In this document: positions 16,590-24,950 of the stretch, piece after piece
Position numbering within the stretch: position 1 is the first letter of the stretch
Layout of the letters: the number at the start of each line of letters is the position of its first letter
Assembly (NCBI RefSeq): GCF_001411495.1
Contig: NZ_CP012981.1
Location: forward strand, 248,001 to 312,000
DNA length: 64,000 nucleotides
Source of the DNA: Burkholderia cepacia ATCC 25416
GTDB lineage: Bacteria; Pseudomonadota; Gammaproteobacteria; Burkholderiales; Burkholderiaceae
Reading direction: 5' to 3'
The notes under the pieces: model-generated
Told to the model about the DNA's origin: nothing
Database searches by the model: none
What the model saw: only the letters and a program-made list of their open reading frames with translations
Translations under genes and position numbers: made by a program

Positions 16590-17888
16590 ATGAAACGCAA
16601 GTCCCTGTTTGCACTCTCGGCTGTCGCGATCGTCGCGGCCGCCGCCCTCGTGCCGGTCCTGTGGCCGGGCAACGACACGCTGCACGGCGCTGCCGCCGTC
16701 GCGGCCACGCCGGCCGACCAGGCTGCGCTGATCAAGAAGGGCGAGTACCTCGCGCGCGTCGGCGACTGTATCGCGTGCCACACCGTGCGCGGCGGCAAGT
16801 CGTTCGCGGGCGGCCTGCCGATGGCGACGCCGTTCGGCACGATGTACACGCCGAACATCACGCCGGACGACAAGGACGGTATCGGCAAGTGGACGTCGGA
16901 CGACTTCTACCGCGCGATGCACACCGGCCGTTCGAAGGACGGCAGCCTGCTCTACCCGGGCTTCCCGTTCGCGAGCTACACGAAGGTCACGCGCGCGGAT
17001 TCCGACGCGATCTACGCGTACCTGCGTTCGGTCGCGCCGGTGTCGGTGCCGAGCCGTCCGCACGAACTGAAGTTCCCGTTCAACAACCGCAACCTGCTGA
17101 TCGGCTGGCGCACGCTGTTCTTCAAGGAAGGCGAGTACAAGCCGGATCCGACCAAGTCGGTCGAATGGAACCGCGGTGCGTACCTCGTCGAGGGCCTCGG
17201 CCACTGCTCGATGTGCCACACGTCGATCAACATGATGGGCGGCCCGGTGAGCTCGGCAGCCTTCGCGGGCGGCCTGATCCCGCTGCAGAACTGGTATGCG
17301 CCGTCGCTGACGAACGACAAGGAACTCGGCCTCGGCGACTGGCACGTGCAGGAGCTGTCCGACCTGCTGCAAGCCGGCGTGTCGAACAAGGGCGCGGTGT
17401 TCGGCCCGATGGCCGACGTCGTGCACAACAGCCTGCAGTACATGAGCGACGAAGATACGCGCGCGATGTCGACGTACCTGAAGTCGATCCCGCAGAAGGC
17501 TGAAGCGCCGAAGAACATGCAGTACGAACCGTCGAAGCAGTTCGGCAACGCGCTGTTCGACCAGGGCAAGAAGATCTACGCGGACAACTGCGCGACCTGC
17601 CACGCCGAAACCGGCGCGGGCAAGCCGCCGGCCTATCCGCCGCTCGCGGGCAACCACTCGATCGTGATGGAATCGGCGGTCAACCCGATCCGCATGGTGC
17701 TCAACGGTGGCTATCCGCCGAGCACGTTCAAGAATCCGCGTCCGTACGGGATGCCGCCGTTCGCACAGTCGCTGTCGAACCAGGAGGTTGCGGCGGTCGT
17801 CACGTATATCCGGATGTCGTGGGGCAACAACGGTACGCCGATCTCACCGCAACAGGTGAGCGACCTGCGTTCCGCGCCGCTCGACTAA
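16590..17888 (+). CDS. Trihaem cytochrome c, alcohol/gluconate dehydrogenase subunit type
   Basis: The 432-residue protein has an N-terminal signal/anchor (about residues 5-27) and three haem c sites: CIACH (about 65), CSMCH (about 210) and CATCH (about 335). The layout is that of the cytochrome c subunit (AdhB/GndC type) of membrane-bound alcohol, aldehyde or sugar-acid dehydrogenases that reduce ubiquinone. Blocks such as MATPFGTMYTPNITPD and GMPPFAQSLSNQEVAAVVTYI are typical. The ATG has GGGAG nine bases upstream and follows the dihaem cytochrome gene by 19 bases. No catalytic or small subunit follows, so the partner must be encoded elsewhere or the pair acts as a general electron conduit. 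Confidence 0.9.
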   Translation: MKRKSLFALSAVAIVAAAALVPVLWPGNDTLHGAAAVAATPADQAALIKKGEYLARVGDCIACHTVRGGKSFAGGLPMATPFGTMYTPNITPDDKDGIGKWTSDDFYRAMHTGRSKDGSLLYPGFPFASYTKVTRADSDAIYAYLRSVAPVSVPSRPHELKFPFNNRNLLIGWRTLFFKEGEYKPDPTKSVEWNRGAYLVEGLGHCSMCHTSINMMGGPVSSAAFAGGLIPLQNWYAPSLTNDKELGLGDWHVQELSDLLQAGVSNKGAVFGPMADVVHNSLQYMSDEDTRAMSTYLKSIPQKAEAPKNMQYEPSKQFGNALFDQGKKIYADNCATCHAETGAGKPPAYPPLAGNHSIVMESAVNPIRMVLNGGYPPSTFKNPRPYGMPPFAQSLSNQEVAAVVTYIRMSWGNNGTPISPQQVSDLRSAPLD

Positions 17889-17907
17889 GAAGCGGCTGAC
17901 AAACACG

Positions 17908-17943
17908 GGGCGCGGCTGCGGGAAACCGCGGCCGCGCCCTTTT
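17908..17943 (+). terminator. Rho-independent terminator of cytochrome operon
   Basis: A G+C-rich hairpin (GGGCGCGGCTGCGG / CCGCGGCCGCGCCC, loop GAAA) runs into CTTTT. It is 20 bases after the trihaem cytochrome stop. Confidence 0.75.
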
Positions 17944-18022
17944 GCATTTTGCAATTTGCGATGTCACCTCCCGCGCGGGCCGCGCGAGACGTCGCCGATC
18001 ATAAAACTGAAGAGTGGTATCT

Positions 18023-19465
18023 ATGTCTTTCGAATCTCTCGGCCTGGCCGAACCGCTCGTCAAGGCGGTCAACGAGCTCGGCTATACGTCGCCGACTCCC
18101 ATCCAGCAGCAGGCGATCCCTGCCGTCCTCGGCGGCGGCGACCTGCTCGCCGGTGCGCAGACGGGCACCGGCAAGACGGCAGGCTTCACGCTGCCGATCC
18201 TGCAGCGCCTGCACACGTTCTACGCCGAGCATCGCGGCGCGAAGCGCGCGGTGCGCGCGCTGATCCTCACGCCGACGCGCGAACTCGCCGCCCAGGTCGA
18301 GGAAAGCGTCCGTGCCTACAGCAAGTACCTGAAGCTGCGCTCGACCGTGATGTTCGGCGGCGTCAGCATCAATCCGCAGATCGACGCGCTCAAGCGCGGT
18401 GTCGACATCGTCGTCGCGACGCCGGGCCGCCTGCTCGATCACATGCAGCAGAAGACGATCGACCTGTCGGACCTCGACATCCTCGTGCTCGACGAAGCCG
18501 ACCGGATGCTCGACATGGGCTTCATCCACGACATCAAGCGCGTGCTCGCGAAGCTGCCGCCGCAGCGCCAGAACCTGCTGTTCTCGGCCACGTTCTCCGA
18601 CGAGATCAAGGCGCTCGCCGACAGCCTGCTCGATTCGCCCGCGCTGATCGAGGTCGCACGCCGCAACACGACCGCCGAGAGCGTCGCGCAGAAGATCCAC
18701 CCGGTCGACCGCGACCGCAAGCGCGAACTGCTCACGCACCTGATCCGCGAACACAACTGGTTCCAGGTGCTCGTGTTCACGCGCACGAAGCACGGCGCGA
18801 ACCGGCTTGCCGAGCAGCTGACGAAGGACGGCATCAGCGCGATGGCGATCCACGGCAACAAGAGCCAGTCGGCCCGCACGCGCGCGCTGGCGGAGTTCAA
18901 GAACAGCACGCTGCAGGTGCTCGTCGCGACCGATATCGCCGCGCGCGGGATCGACATCGACCAGTTGCCGCACGTCGTCAACTTCGACCTGCCGAACGTG
19001 CCGGAAGACTACGTGCACCGGATCGGCCGCACGGGCCGCGCGGGCGCGACCGGCGAAGCCGTGTCGCTCGTGTGCGTCGACGAAAAGCAGCTGCTGCGCG
19101 ACATCGAGCGGCTGATCAAGCGCGAGATTCCGCAGGAAGTGATCGCGGGCTTCGAACCCGATCCGAACGCGAAGCCGGAGCCGATCCAGCAGCGCCGCGG
19201 GCAACAGCAGCCGCGCGGCGGTGGCGGCGGTGGCGGCAATCGCCAGCCGCGTGCGGGCGGCTCAGGCCAGCCGGCCGCGAAACGCGACGGCAACGCACAG
19301 CCGAAAGCATCGCAGCAGAAGGCCGCGAAGCCGCGCACGCAAGGCGGCGCCGGCGGCAGCGGCGGACGCCCGGCGGGCGGCGGCAATGGCGCACGCCCCG
19401 CGAACGGCAACGCTGCGCACCCGAACCGCAACCGTTCGTCGCGCAGCGGCCAGCGCGGTCACTGA
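18023..19465 (+). CDS. rhlE: DEAD-box ATP-dependent RNA helicase RhlE-type
   Basis: The 480-residue protein has all DEAD-box motifs in order: Q motif [13 protein letters not shown], motif [18 protein letters not shown], motif II DEAD, motif III SAT, then in the second RecA domain ARGID and [10 protein letters not shown]. The C-terminal tail of about 105 residues is low complexity, rich in Gly, Gln, Arg and Lys, which is usual for RhlE proteins and gives nonspecific RNA binding. RhlE unwinds short RNA duplexes and takes part in ribosome assembly and mRNA decay. The ATG start gives MSFESLGL, the family N-terminus; a GTG three codons earlier is possible. Its stop overlaps the convergent next gene by 7 bases. 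Confidence 0.93.
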   Translation: MSFESLGLAEPLVKAVNELGYTSPTPIQQQAIPAVLGGGDLLAGAQTGTGKTAGFTLPILQRLHTFYAEHRGAKRAVRALILTPTRELAAQVEESVRAYSKYLKLRSTVMFGGVSINPQIDALKRGVDIVVATPGRLLDHMQQKTIDLSDLDILVLDEADRMLDMGFIHDIKRVLAKLPPQRQNLLFSATFSDEIKALADSLLDSPALIEVARRNTTAESVAQKIHPVDRDRKRELLTHLIREHNWFQVLVFTRTKHGANRLAEQLTKDGISAMAIHGNKSQSARTRALAEFKNSTLQVLVATDIAARGIDIDQLPHVVNFDLPNVPEDYVHRIGRTGRAGATGEAVSLVCVDEKQLLRDIERLIKREIPQEVIAGFEPDPNAKPEPIQQRRGQQQPRGGGGGGGNRQPRAGGSGQPAAKRDGNAQPKASQQKAAKPRTQGGAGGSGGRPAGGGNGARPANGNAAHPNRNRSSRSGQRGH

Positions 19466-19965
19466 AGCCGCGCGGCCGCGCGCCGCAGGTGCTCGACCTG
19501 GCGTTGCCAGCGCTCGAGCACCGCGGCGCGCTCCCCTTCCAGCGTGAACGTGACGCCTGTCGCGAGACGCGCATAGCCGACCCGCTGCGCATCGCCGTGC
19601 GCGATCGTCGCAGCGAATCCGGCCAGCCCGCCGAAGTCCCCTTCGAGCGGCTCCATCGTCAATTGCGCCTGAAAGAACGCGCCGTCCGCGACGAGCGTCA
19701 GCGCGGCCGCGCGCCGTTGCGCGATCGCGCGCGCCGCACGCGATTGCGGCCAGAGCGCAAGCAGCAGCGTGCGCGCATCGTGTGCATAGATCTCGCCGAC
19801 GCCGAGCAGCGTCGTGCGCAACTGGCCGTCGTCGGTCGCGACGATCAGCGATGCGGCGAGGTCGGCATGACGCTCGAGCGCCGTGCCGTCGAACAGCGAG
19901 ACGACGGCCGGCGGCCACGCATCGAACGTCCATTGTTCGAGCGCGTGGCGATGGGTATCGGTCAT
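19459..19965 (-). CDS. Conserved protein, possibly pyridoxamine 5'-phosphate oxidase-like split barrel
   Basis: The 168-residue protein contains alternating strands such as [39 protein letters not shown] and [17 protein letters not shown]. This order resembles the FMN-binding split barrel of pyridoxamine phosphate oxidase-like proteins, but I see no decisive flavin motif. Its end overlaps the 3' end of the RhlE helicase gene by 7 bases (convergent). It is the downstream neighbour, on the same strand, of the diiron protein gene, with 70 bases between. Function unknown. Confidence 0.68.
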   Translation of the reverse strand: MTDTHRHALEQWTFDAWPPAVVSLFDGTALERHADLAASLIVATDDGQLRTTLLGVGEIYAHDARTLLLALWPQSRAARAIAQRRAAALTLVADGAFFQAQLTMEPLEGDFGGLAGFAATIAHGDAQRVGYARLATGVTFTLEGERAAVLERWQRQVEHLRRAAARLQ

Positions 19966-20035
19966 GATGGCGTGGCCCCGGTGAAAAGCGGATGAACAAG
20001 CCGCAGCATACGCGCGACGGGCCGCGCCGCGGCGA

Positions 20036-20863
20036 TCAGCGCAGGAACACGTGCCGCGTGATCTTCGTGAGCGGATAGTGGACGCCCGGCTGGATCTTCG
20101 CGGGCAGGTCGAGCGGCTTGAGCAGCATCTTCACGCACATGTCGGCCGACAGGTTGCGCCGCACCAGCTTGCTGATGCGCGCGGCGCGCTCGCGGTTGTA
20201 CTGGCTGTCGCCGACGCGATCCGGATAGCGGACCGCGAACACGTGGCGCAGCGCGATCTCGGAATCCTCGTTCTTGATTTCCATCACGCGGCGCGCGAGC
20301 GCGCCGAGCACCGCGAGCCGGCCGTTGCCTTCGAGCTGGTTGTACTTCTTGAAGAACTTGAAGAAGTGCTTGTAGTGACGCACTTCGTCCGTGCGGATGT
20401 TGTCGGTGATTTCCTTCAGCACGGGCTCGTCCGAGCATTCGTTGATCGCGCGATAGAGCGTGGCCGTGCCCGTCTCGACGACGCAGCGCGCGACCATCTC
20501 GAGCGCGCGGGTCTTCTCGAATGCCTCGACCTTGCAGGTCAGCGAATACTCGGCGAAGAAATTCGCGAACGCGGTATCCCAGTCGAACTCCGGCCACACG
20601 TGCGCGATGTACGCCTTCAGCGCGCGCCCGTGCTGCAATTCTTCGTGCTCCCATGCATTGTTGAGCCATGCGGAGACTTCCGGATCGTCGTTGAAGAACT
20701 GGCTCAGATTGCTCGTGTAGAGATCCGAACCGCTTTCGATGAACGACGACGCGCACAGCAGCAGCAACAGATCCTCGTTCGCGGCGGCACGCTGACGATC
20801 GATCCGGTTCAGGTCGATGTCCTCGATGCGCCACGGCATCACATGCGTCGTTTTGGTGTCCAT
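20036..20863 (-). CDS. Ferritin-like diiron protein (acyl-ACP desaturase-like ligand set), function unknown
   Basis: The 275-residue helical protein has a complete set of diiron carboxylate ligands in the order found in ferritin-like and fatty-acid desaturase-type four-helix proteins: Glu43 (FIESG), Glu75-x-x-His78 (EELQHG), Glu130 (VETGT) and Glu160-x-x-His163 (DEVRHY). Residues 200-275 are a basic tail. No signal peptide is present, so it is cytoplasmic. The ATG start follows GGGAGCG and gives MDTKTTH; an upstream ATG 13 codons earlier lacks support. Upstream lies a nearly perfect 16-bp palindrome next to a TATAAA -10 element, so it is probably repressed by a small-molecule-sensing regulator. 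Substrate oxidation or hydroxylation is likely from the metal site, but no reaction can be named. Confidence 0.78.
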   Translation of the reverse strand: MDTKTTHVMPWRIEDIDLNRIDRQRAAANEDLLLLLCASSFIESGSDLYTSNLSQFFNDDPEVSAWLNNAWEHEELQHGRALKAYIAHVWPEFDWDTAFANFFAEYSLTCKVEAFEKTRALEMVARCVVETGTATLYRAINECSDEPVLKEITDNIRTDEVRHYKHFFKFFKKYNQLEGNGRLAVLGALARRVMEIKNEDSEIALRHVFAVRYPDRVGDSQYNRERAARISKLVRRNLSADMCVKMLLKPLDLPAKIQPGVHYPLTKITRHVFLR

Positions 20864-20950
20864 GGTGGTGCGCTCCCAGTCGTCGCACGGGCGCCGGCCC
20901 ATGCCTTCGGCACAGGCGCCGACCGACCCGCAGGCGGCGTTTTACTTGCG

Positions 20951-20978
20951 TTTATAGTGGATTGGTCCGGCCGAACCA
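20951..20978 (-). promoter_or_regulatory. Candidate promoter and palindromic operator of the diiron protein gene
   Basis: Read leftward, TATAAA (20956-20951) is a good -10. Directly upstream of it, 20963-20978 is TGGTCCGGCCGAACCA, a near-perfect inverted repeat (two opposed mismatches in 16 bases). A palindrome between -35 and -10 is the classic position for a TetR- or MarR-type repressor. No regulator gene is adjacent. Confidence 0.55.
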
Positions 20979-21121
20979 TGCTGGCATCTTAGCCGGACTT
21001 TGACGTTCGTGCTCCAGAGCACTGACCATACCTGACAAGCGCAGTTCCACGACATCTGTTGCCGTTCGTTAGACGAGTCCTTCAAACCGCTTGCGCCCGC
21101 TCGACGATACGGGCCGCGACA

Positions 21122-21152
21122 AACGAAACGGGCGGCCGTCCGGCCGCCCGTG
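21122..21152 (-). terminator. Rho-independent terminator of gamma-glutamyltransferase gene
   Basis: The 10-bp perfect stem ACGGGCGGCC/GGCCGCCCGT with a 4-base loop is followed on the minus strand by TTCGTTTG. It lies about 40 bases after the gene's stop. Confidence 0.7.
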
Positions 21153-21190
21153 AAGCGCTGGAAATGCCGGTGAAAGCCGGCCGCAATCCG

Positions 21191-22831
21191 TCAGAAACCT
21201 GCCGCCAGGCCGTCGCGCCGGCTGTCGCTCGCGGCCACGTAGCCGCGCTCGCGATCGTCGCGGTCGAGACGCCAGATGAACTGCCCGGAACCGAAATCCA
21301 TGTAAGGATCGTCGATCGACTTGATCGTATGGCCGCGCGCGGCCAGCGCATCGACGGTCGCGCGATTCATCGTGGCCTCGACGTCGAGCGTGAAGTCGCG
21401 GTTGACCTTCCAGCGCGGCGCATCGCAGGCGGCCTGCGGTTGCTGCCCGTAGCCGAGCATCCGCACGACGGTCTGCAGGTGCCCCTGCGGCTGCATGTCG
21501 CCGCCCATCACGCCGAAGCTCATCACGGCTTGCGTGCGGCCGTCGGCCTCCTCGGTGACGAACGCCGGGATGATCGTGTGGAACGGCCGCTTGCCGCCCG
21601 CGACGACGTTCGGCGACGCCGGGTCCATCGAGAAGCCGTGCCCGCGATTCTGCAGCGCGATGCCGGTGCCGGGCACGACGAGCCCCGAACCGAAGCCCAT
21701 GTAGTTCGACTGGATGAAGCTCACCATCATCCCGCGTTCGTCGGCCGCCGACAGGTAGATCGTGCCGCCCGAATGCGGCCGGCCGGCGCCGAAGTGCGTC
21801 GCGCGCGCGGGATCGATCAGCTTCGCGCGTTCGGCGAGATACGCGTCGTCGAGCATCTGTTCGGGCGTGACCTCCATCGCGCGCGGATCGGCGACGTAGC
21901 GATAGACATCCGCGAACGCGAGCTTCATCGCCTCGATCTGCAGATGCTGCGAGTCGACCGAATCGACCGGCCATTCCGTCACGCCCGCGTGCTCGGCGAT
22001 CCCGAGCGCGATCAGCGCGGCGATGCCCTGCCCGTTCGGCGGAATCTCGTGGATCGTGTGACGGCCGAAGCGCTTGCCGATCGGCTCGACCCATTCCGGC
22101 CGGTACGCTTGCAGGTCGGCCGCGGTCAGCGCGCCGCCGCCTTCGCGCGAGAACGCGGCGATGCGCTCGGCGAGCGCGCCCTCGTAGAACGCGCGGGCCC
22201 CCTCCTTCGCGAGCGTGCGCAGCGTCTGCGCGTGACCGGGCAGGCACACGCGCTCGCCGACGAGCGGCGCGCGGCCGCGCGGCATGAAGGTCTCCGCGAA
22301 GCCCGGCAGCCCCTGCAGCTCGGGCACGGCGGCCGCCCACTTGTGCGCGACGATCGGCGGCACCGCATAACCGCGCTCCGCGATCTCGATCGCCGGTTCG
22401 AGCAGGTCCGCGAACGGCAGCGAACCGAACTTCGCATGCAGCGCTTCCCAGCCCGCGATCACGCCCGGTACGGTGACGGTGTCCCAGCCGCGCGTCGGCT
22501 TGTTCGCGATGCCGTTCGCCGCCTCGCCGTGGCGCTGGCGGAAATAGTCGACGTTCCACGCAGCCGGCGCGACGCCCGACGCGTTCAGCCCGGACAGCCG
22601 CTCGCCGTCCCACACGAGCGCGAACGCGTCGCCGCCGAGCCCGCACGACACGGGCTCGACGACCGTGATCGCAGCCGCGGCGGCCAGCGCCGCGTCGACC
22701 GCGTTGCCGCCCTTCCACAGCATCCGGAGCCCGGCCTGCGCGGCGAGCGGGTGCGACGTCGACACGACGTTGCGCGCGAACACCGGAATGCGGGTCGTCG
22801 GATACGGGTTGTGCCAGTTGAAGCCAGTCAT
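21191..22831 (-). CDS. ggt: Gamma-glutamyltransferase family protein (Ntn hydrolase), probably cytoplasmic
   Basis: The 546-residue protein has the gamma-glutamyltransferase fold: early motif KGGNAVDAALAAAAAITVVEP, GLGGDAF, and the autoprocessing site HSGGTIYLS in which Thr357 would become the N-terminal nucleophile of the small subunit. The later SNYMGFGSG and the GVMGGDMQPQGH region also fit the family. There is no signal peptide, unlike periplasmic E. coli Ggt, so it belongs to the cytoplasmic subgroup that includes glutaryl-7-ACA acylase-like and YwrD-like proteins. Substrate therefore is uncertain: glutathione or another gamma-glutamyl or acyl amide. The ATG start MTGFNWHNPYP follows GGAAC; upstream frame residues are not family-like. 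It diverges from glpR. Confidence 0.9.
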   Translation of the reverse strand: MTGFNWHNPYPTTRIPVFARNVVSTSHPLAAQAGLRMLWKGGNAVDAALAAAAAITVVEPVSCGLGGDAFALVWDGERLSGLNASGVAPAAWNVDYFRQRHGEAANGIANKPTRGWDTVTVPGVIAGWEALHAKFGSLPFADLLEPAIEIAERGYAVPPIVAHKWAAAVPELQGLPGFAETFMPRGRAPLVGERVCLPGHAQTLRTLAKEGARAFYEGALAERIAAFSREGGGALTAADLQAYRPEWVEPIGKRFGRHTIHEIPPNGQGIAALIALGIAEHAGVTEWPVDSVDSQHLQIEAMKLAFADVYRYVADPRAMEVTPEQMLDDAYLAERAKLIDPARATHFGAGRPHSGGTIYLSAADERGMMVSFIQSNYMGFGSGLVVPGTGIALQNRGHGFSMDPASPNVVAGGKRPFHTIIPAFVTEEADGRTQAVMSFGVMGGDMQPQGHLQTVVRMLGYGQQPQAACDAPRWKVNRDFTLDVEATMNRATVDALAARGHTIKSIDDPYMDFGSGQFIWRLDRDDRERGYVAASDSRRDGLAAGF

Positions 22832-23050
22832 CGGTTCCACCTCGTCGAAAGCTGAATGAAGCGCCGGGCGCGCACCCGCGCGCGGGCAGTCCGCCATTGC
22901 AGCGCGATCAGCGCAATCGCACAAATTCATTTGTCACATGAATCAATGCAATTTCCGCATGAATTGCAGGCGCCCCTGCCGGCCATACCGGCCTAACGGC
23001 GTTGCCGCCCTTACAATACCCGCTCCGTCTCACGACACGACCACCGAGCC

Positions 23051-23830
23051 ATGACCCGAGATCCCCGCCTCACCCTCAACGCGCGCCAGCAGGAACTGCT
23101 CGAATGGGTGCAGCGCGACGGCTTCGTGACCGTCGACGATCTCGCCGCGCACTTCGCGGTGACGCCGCAGACGATCCGCCGCGACGTGAACTGGCTCGCC
23201 GACCTGAACCTGCTGCGCCGCTATCACGGCGGCGCGAGCCTGCCGACCAGCTCGGAGAACGTGTCGTATACGGCGCGCCAGCGGATGTTCCATGACGAGA
23301 AGCGGCGCATCGCGGCGCTCGCGGCGTCGCACATTCCCGACCAGGCGTCGCTGTTCATCAACCTCGGCACGACCACCGAGGAAGTCGCACGCGCGCTGAA
23401 CCGCCACCACGGGCTGCACGTGATCACGAACAACCTGAACGTCGCGTCGATGATGAGCGGCTACCCCGACTGCGAGGTGCTGATCACGGGCGGGATCGTG
23501 CGGCCGTGGGACAAGGGGATTGTCGGCGAGCTCGCGATCGACTTCATCCGCCAGTTCAAGGTCGACTACGCGATCATCGGCACGTCGGCGATCGAGGCCG
23601 ACGGCACGCTGCGCGACTTCGACACGCGCGAGGTGCGTGTGGCCGAGGCGATCATGCAGCATGCGCGCACGGTCTACCTCGTCGCCGACCATTCGAAGGT
23701 CGGCCGCCCGGCGCTGGTGCGCCAGGGCCACCTGAGCCAGGTGCACGCACTCTTCACCGACAAGCCGCTGCCGCCGGAGATGGCCGACGCGGTGGCGACC
23801 GCCGGCACGCAGGTGTACGTCGCGGAGTGA
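23051..23830 (+). CDS. glpR: DeoR-family repressor of the glycerol-3-phosphate regulon
   Basis: The 259-residue protein has an N-terminal DeoR helix-turn-helix (GFVTVDDLAAHFAVTPQTIR then RDVNWL, about residues 20-55) and the C-terminal sugar-phosphate isomerase-like effector domain with NLGTTTEEVA and VRPWDKGIVGE. These features match GlpR, which releases its operators on binding glycerol 3-phosphate. Identity is supported by the location ahead of glpD, glpK and glpF on the same strand. The start ATG gives the family-typical lead-in. A palindrome upstream of glpD is its probable target. Confidence 0.92.
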   Translation: MTRDPRLTLNARQQELLEWVQRDGFVTVDDLAAHFAVTPQTIRRDVNWLADLNLLRRYHGGASLPTSSENVSYTARQRMFHDEKRRIAALAASHIPDQASLFINLGTTTEEVARALNRHHGLHVITNNLNVASMMSGYPDCEVLITGGIVRPWDKGIVGELAIDFIRQFKVDYAIIGTSAIEADGTLRDFDTREVRVAEAIMQHARTVYLVADHSKVGRPALVRQGHLSQVHALFTDKPLPPEMADAVATAGTQVYVAE

Positions 23831-24133
23831 CGGCCGCGATGCTGCACCGCACCCGAAACTTCAAGTGAAATCAAGAAGTTGGCGCTGCGAGCAAACCGCT
23901 TGCGCGGGGCCCGGCTGTCAAACGGAAAATTAACGGGGCACGATTTGTGGTTGCCCGCATGCTCGACTAGACTCCAGTTCCCCGGCCCGTCCGACCGTTC
24001 CGCCTGTGCCAGGGCGCGGACGAATGGCATGGCCGGCGAATGCAGCTTTTCCCCCCAAACCATACCCCGCTGGGTATCGCGCGTCGGCAGGTGCGCCGGC
24101 CGCGCGGGCTGACTGGTCGCCATGGAGAGAACG
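23831..24133. other. Intergenic region after glpR
   Basis: About 300 bases with no supported gene. A lower-G+C patch (around CGGAAAATTAACGGGGCACG) might hold the promoter for the following small gene, but no clear hexamers are seen. Confidence 0.4.
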
Positions 24134-24331
24134 ATGCTGAGTCCGCATGAATTCGCCACGCTATTGCTTGTGAAGGACGCTCCCGATCAAACCTCGATGG
24201 ATCGGGACGAAATCGACGCACTGCTCGAACAGCAGCTCGTCCGCCTGGAAGGGCTCGGATCGGGGCGCAAATACTGCGTGACCGAAACCGGCGACGCCGC
24301 GCTGCGATCCATCAAATACCGCTATTCGTAA
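24134..24331 (+). CDS. Small hypothetical protein (65 aa)
   Basis: I do not recognise this protein. It is acidic to neutral, starts MLSPHEFATLLLV, and contains a stretch that looks like the end of a small winged helix (DALLEQQLVRLEGLGSG, then KYCVTETGDAALRSI, the last part resembling the wing and final helix of MarR-like domains). The start chosen has GGAGAG five bases upstream; an ATG four codons earlier overlaps that motif. It lies between glpR and glpD, not obviously part of the glycerol pathway. A short DNA-binding or adaptor protein is possible, but that is a guess. Confidence 0.65.
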   Translation: MLSPHEFATLLLVKDAPDQTSMDRDEIDALLEQQLVRLEGLGSGRKYCVTETGDAALRSIKYRYS

Positions 24332-24353
24332 AACCACACCGTTGCCGACCTGA

Positions 24354-24382
24354 CCGCGCGGCCCGGAATCCGGGCCGCGCGG
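24354..24382. terminator. Strong hairpin, possible terminator between convergent genes
   Basis: A 13-bp perfect stem CCGCGCGGCCCGG/CCGGGCCGCGCGG with loop AAT lies between the stops of the 65-residue protein and the convergent lipoprotein gene. No T-run follows on either side, so termination would be weak or need other factors. Confidence 0.4.
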
Positions 24383-24419
24383 CCGTTCCTGCTTCCCCGC
24401 CTCGTCGCCCTCAGCTGCG

Positions 24420-24788
24420 TCAGCCGCCGCGCAGCGTCGGATCGACCGCCGCCCGCCAGCTGATGGCCTGCGCGCGCGCGCCGTTGAAATACGCGATCCA
24501 GCCGGCACGCGCCGCCGCGTCGGGCGCCGCGTAGTGCGTCGAAAGTTCGTTTACGAACGCACAATAGTTCGCTTCGGTCAGCCCGCGATACCGTTTCGCC
24601 ACATACGCGTCGTACAGCGTCGAATAGACCGGCTGCGCGTCCGCGCCCCAGTCGCGCGCCGCGCCGCCGCACGACGTCTGCAGGTCGACGAACGACGGCG
24701 TGCGCCAGTTGCCGACGAGCGGCGGCATACCGGCACTGCACCCCGCCAGAAGGACGGCGCACACGCCGGCCCACATCCCAATACGCAT
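24420..24788 (-). CDS. Putative lipoprotein (122 aa)
   Basis: The product starts MRIGMWAGVCAVLLAGCSAG: a short hydrophobic signal followed by the lipobox LAGC, so Cys17 would be lipidated and the protein anchored in the outer membrane or periplasmic face. The mature part has three more cysteines (SCGG, YCAF) and no motif that I recognise. It lies on the minus strand, divergent from glpD, with which it shares an AT-rich promoter region of about 160 bases. Function unknown; its location inside the glp locus is probably chance. Confidence 0.75.
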   Translation of the reverse strand: MRIGMWAGVCAVLLAGCSAGMPPLVGNWRTPSFVDLQTSCGGAARDWGADAQPVYSTLYDAYVAKRYRGLTEANYCAFVNELSTHYAAPDAAARAGWIAYFNGARAQAISWRAAVDPTLRGG

Positions 24789-24859
24789 GATTCACCTCGC
24801 GAAACGGTCGATTCCGCCAGTATCGTCCGGGATCGCACGGCGCGCTACTGGCCCCGCTT

Positions 24860-24912
24860 TATCGAACTTTACTTTTTCGATTTCGTTCGTTAAATTTCGA
24901 ATTCGAACATTT
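24860..24912. promoter_or_regulatory. glpD promoter with GlpR-like palindromes
   Basis: This unusually AT-rich region contains a candidate promoter TTTACT-16-TTAAAT (24868-24895). It also contains several TTCG/CGAA half-sites, including a perfect 12-bp palindrome TTCGAATTCGAA (24896-24907) directly after the -10. E. coli GlpR operators are built from TTCG-type inverted repeats, so this is the likely GlpR-controlled promoter of glpD-glpK-glpF. Confidence 0.6.
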
Positions 24913-24950
24913 TCTGTTCAACCATTTCCCTCAGACGATAAGGACAGCAG

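Noticed and set aside
17956..19995. Long frames alongside the RhlE helicase
   Set aside because: Shadow composition; the DEAD-box motifs are in one frame only.
21059..22855. 600-codon plus-strand frame opposite the gamma-glutamyltransferase gene
   Set aside because: Antisense shadow rich in Arg and His with no motifs; the minus-strand frame has the Ntn hydrolase signature.
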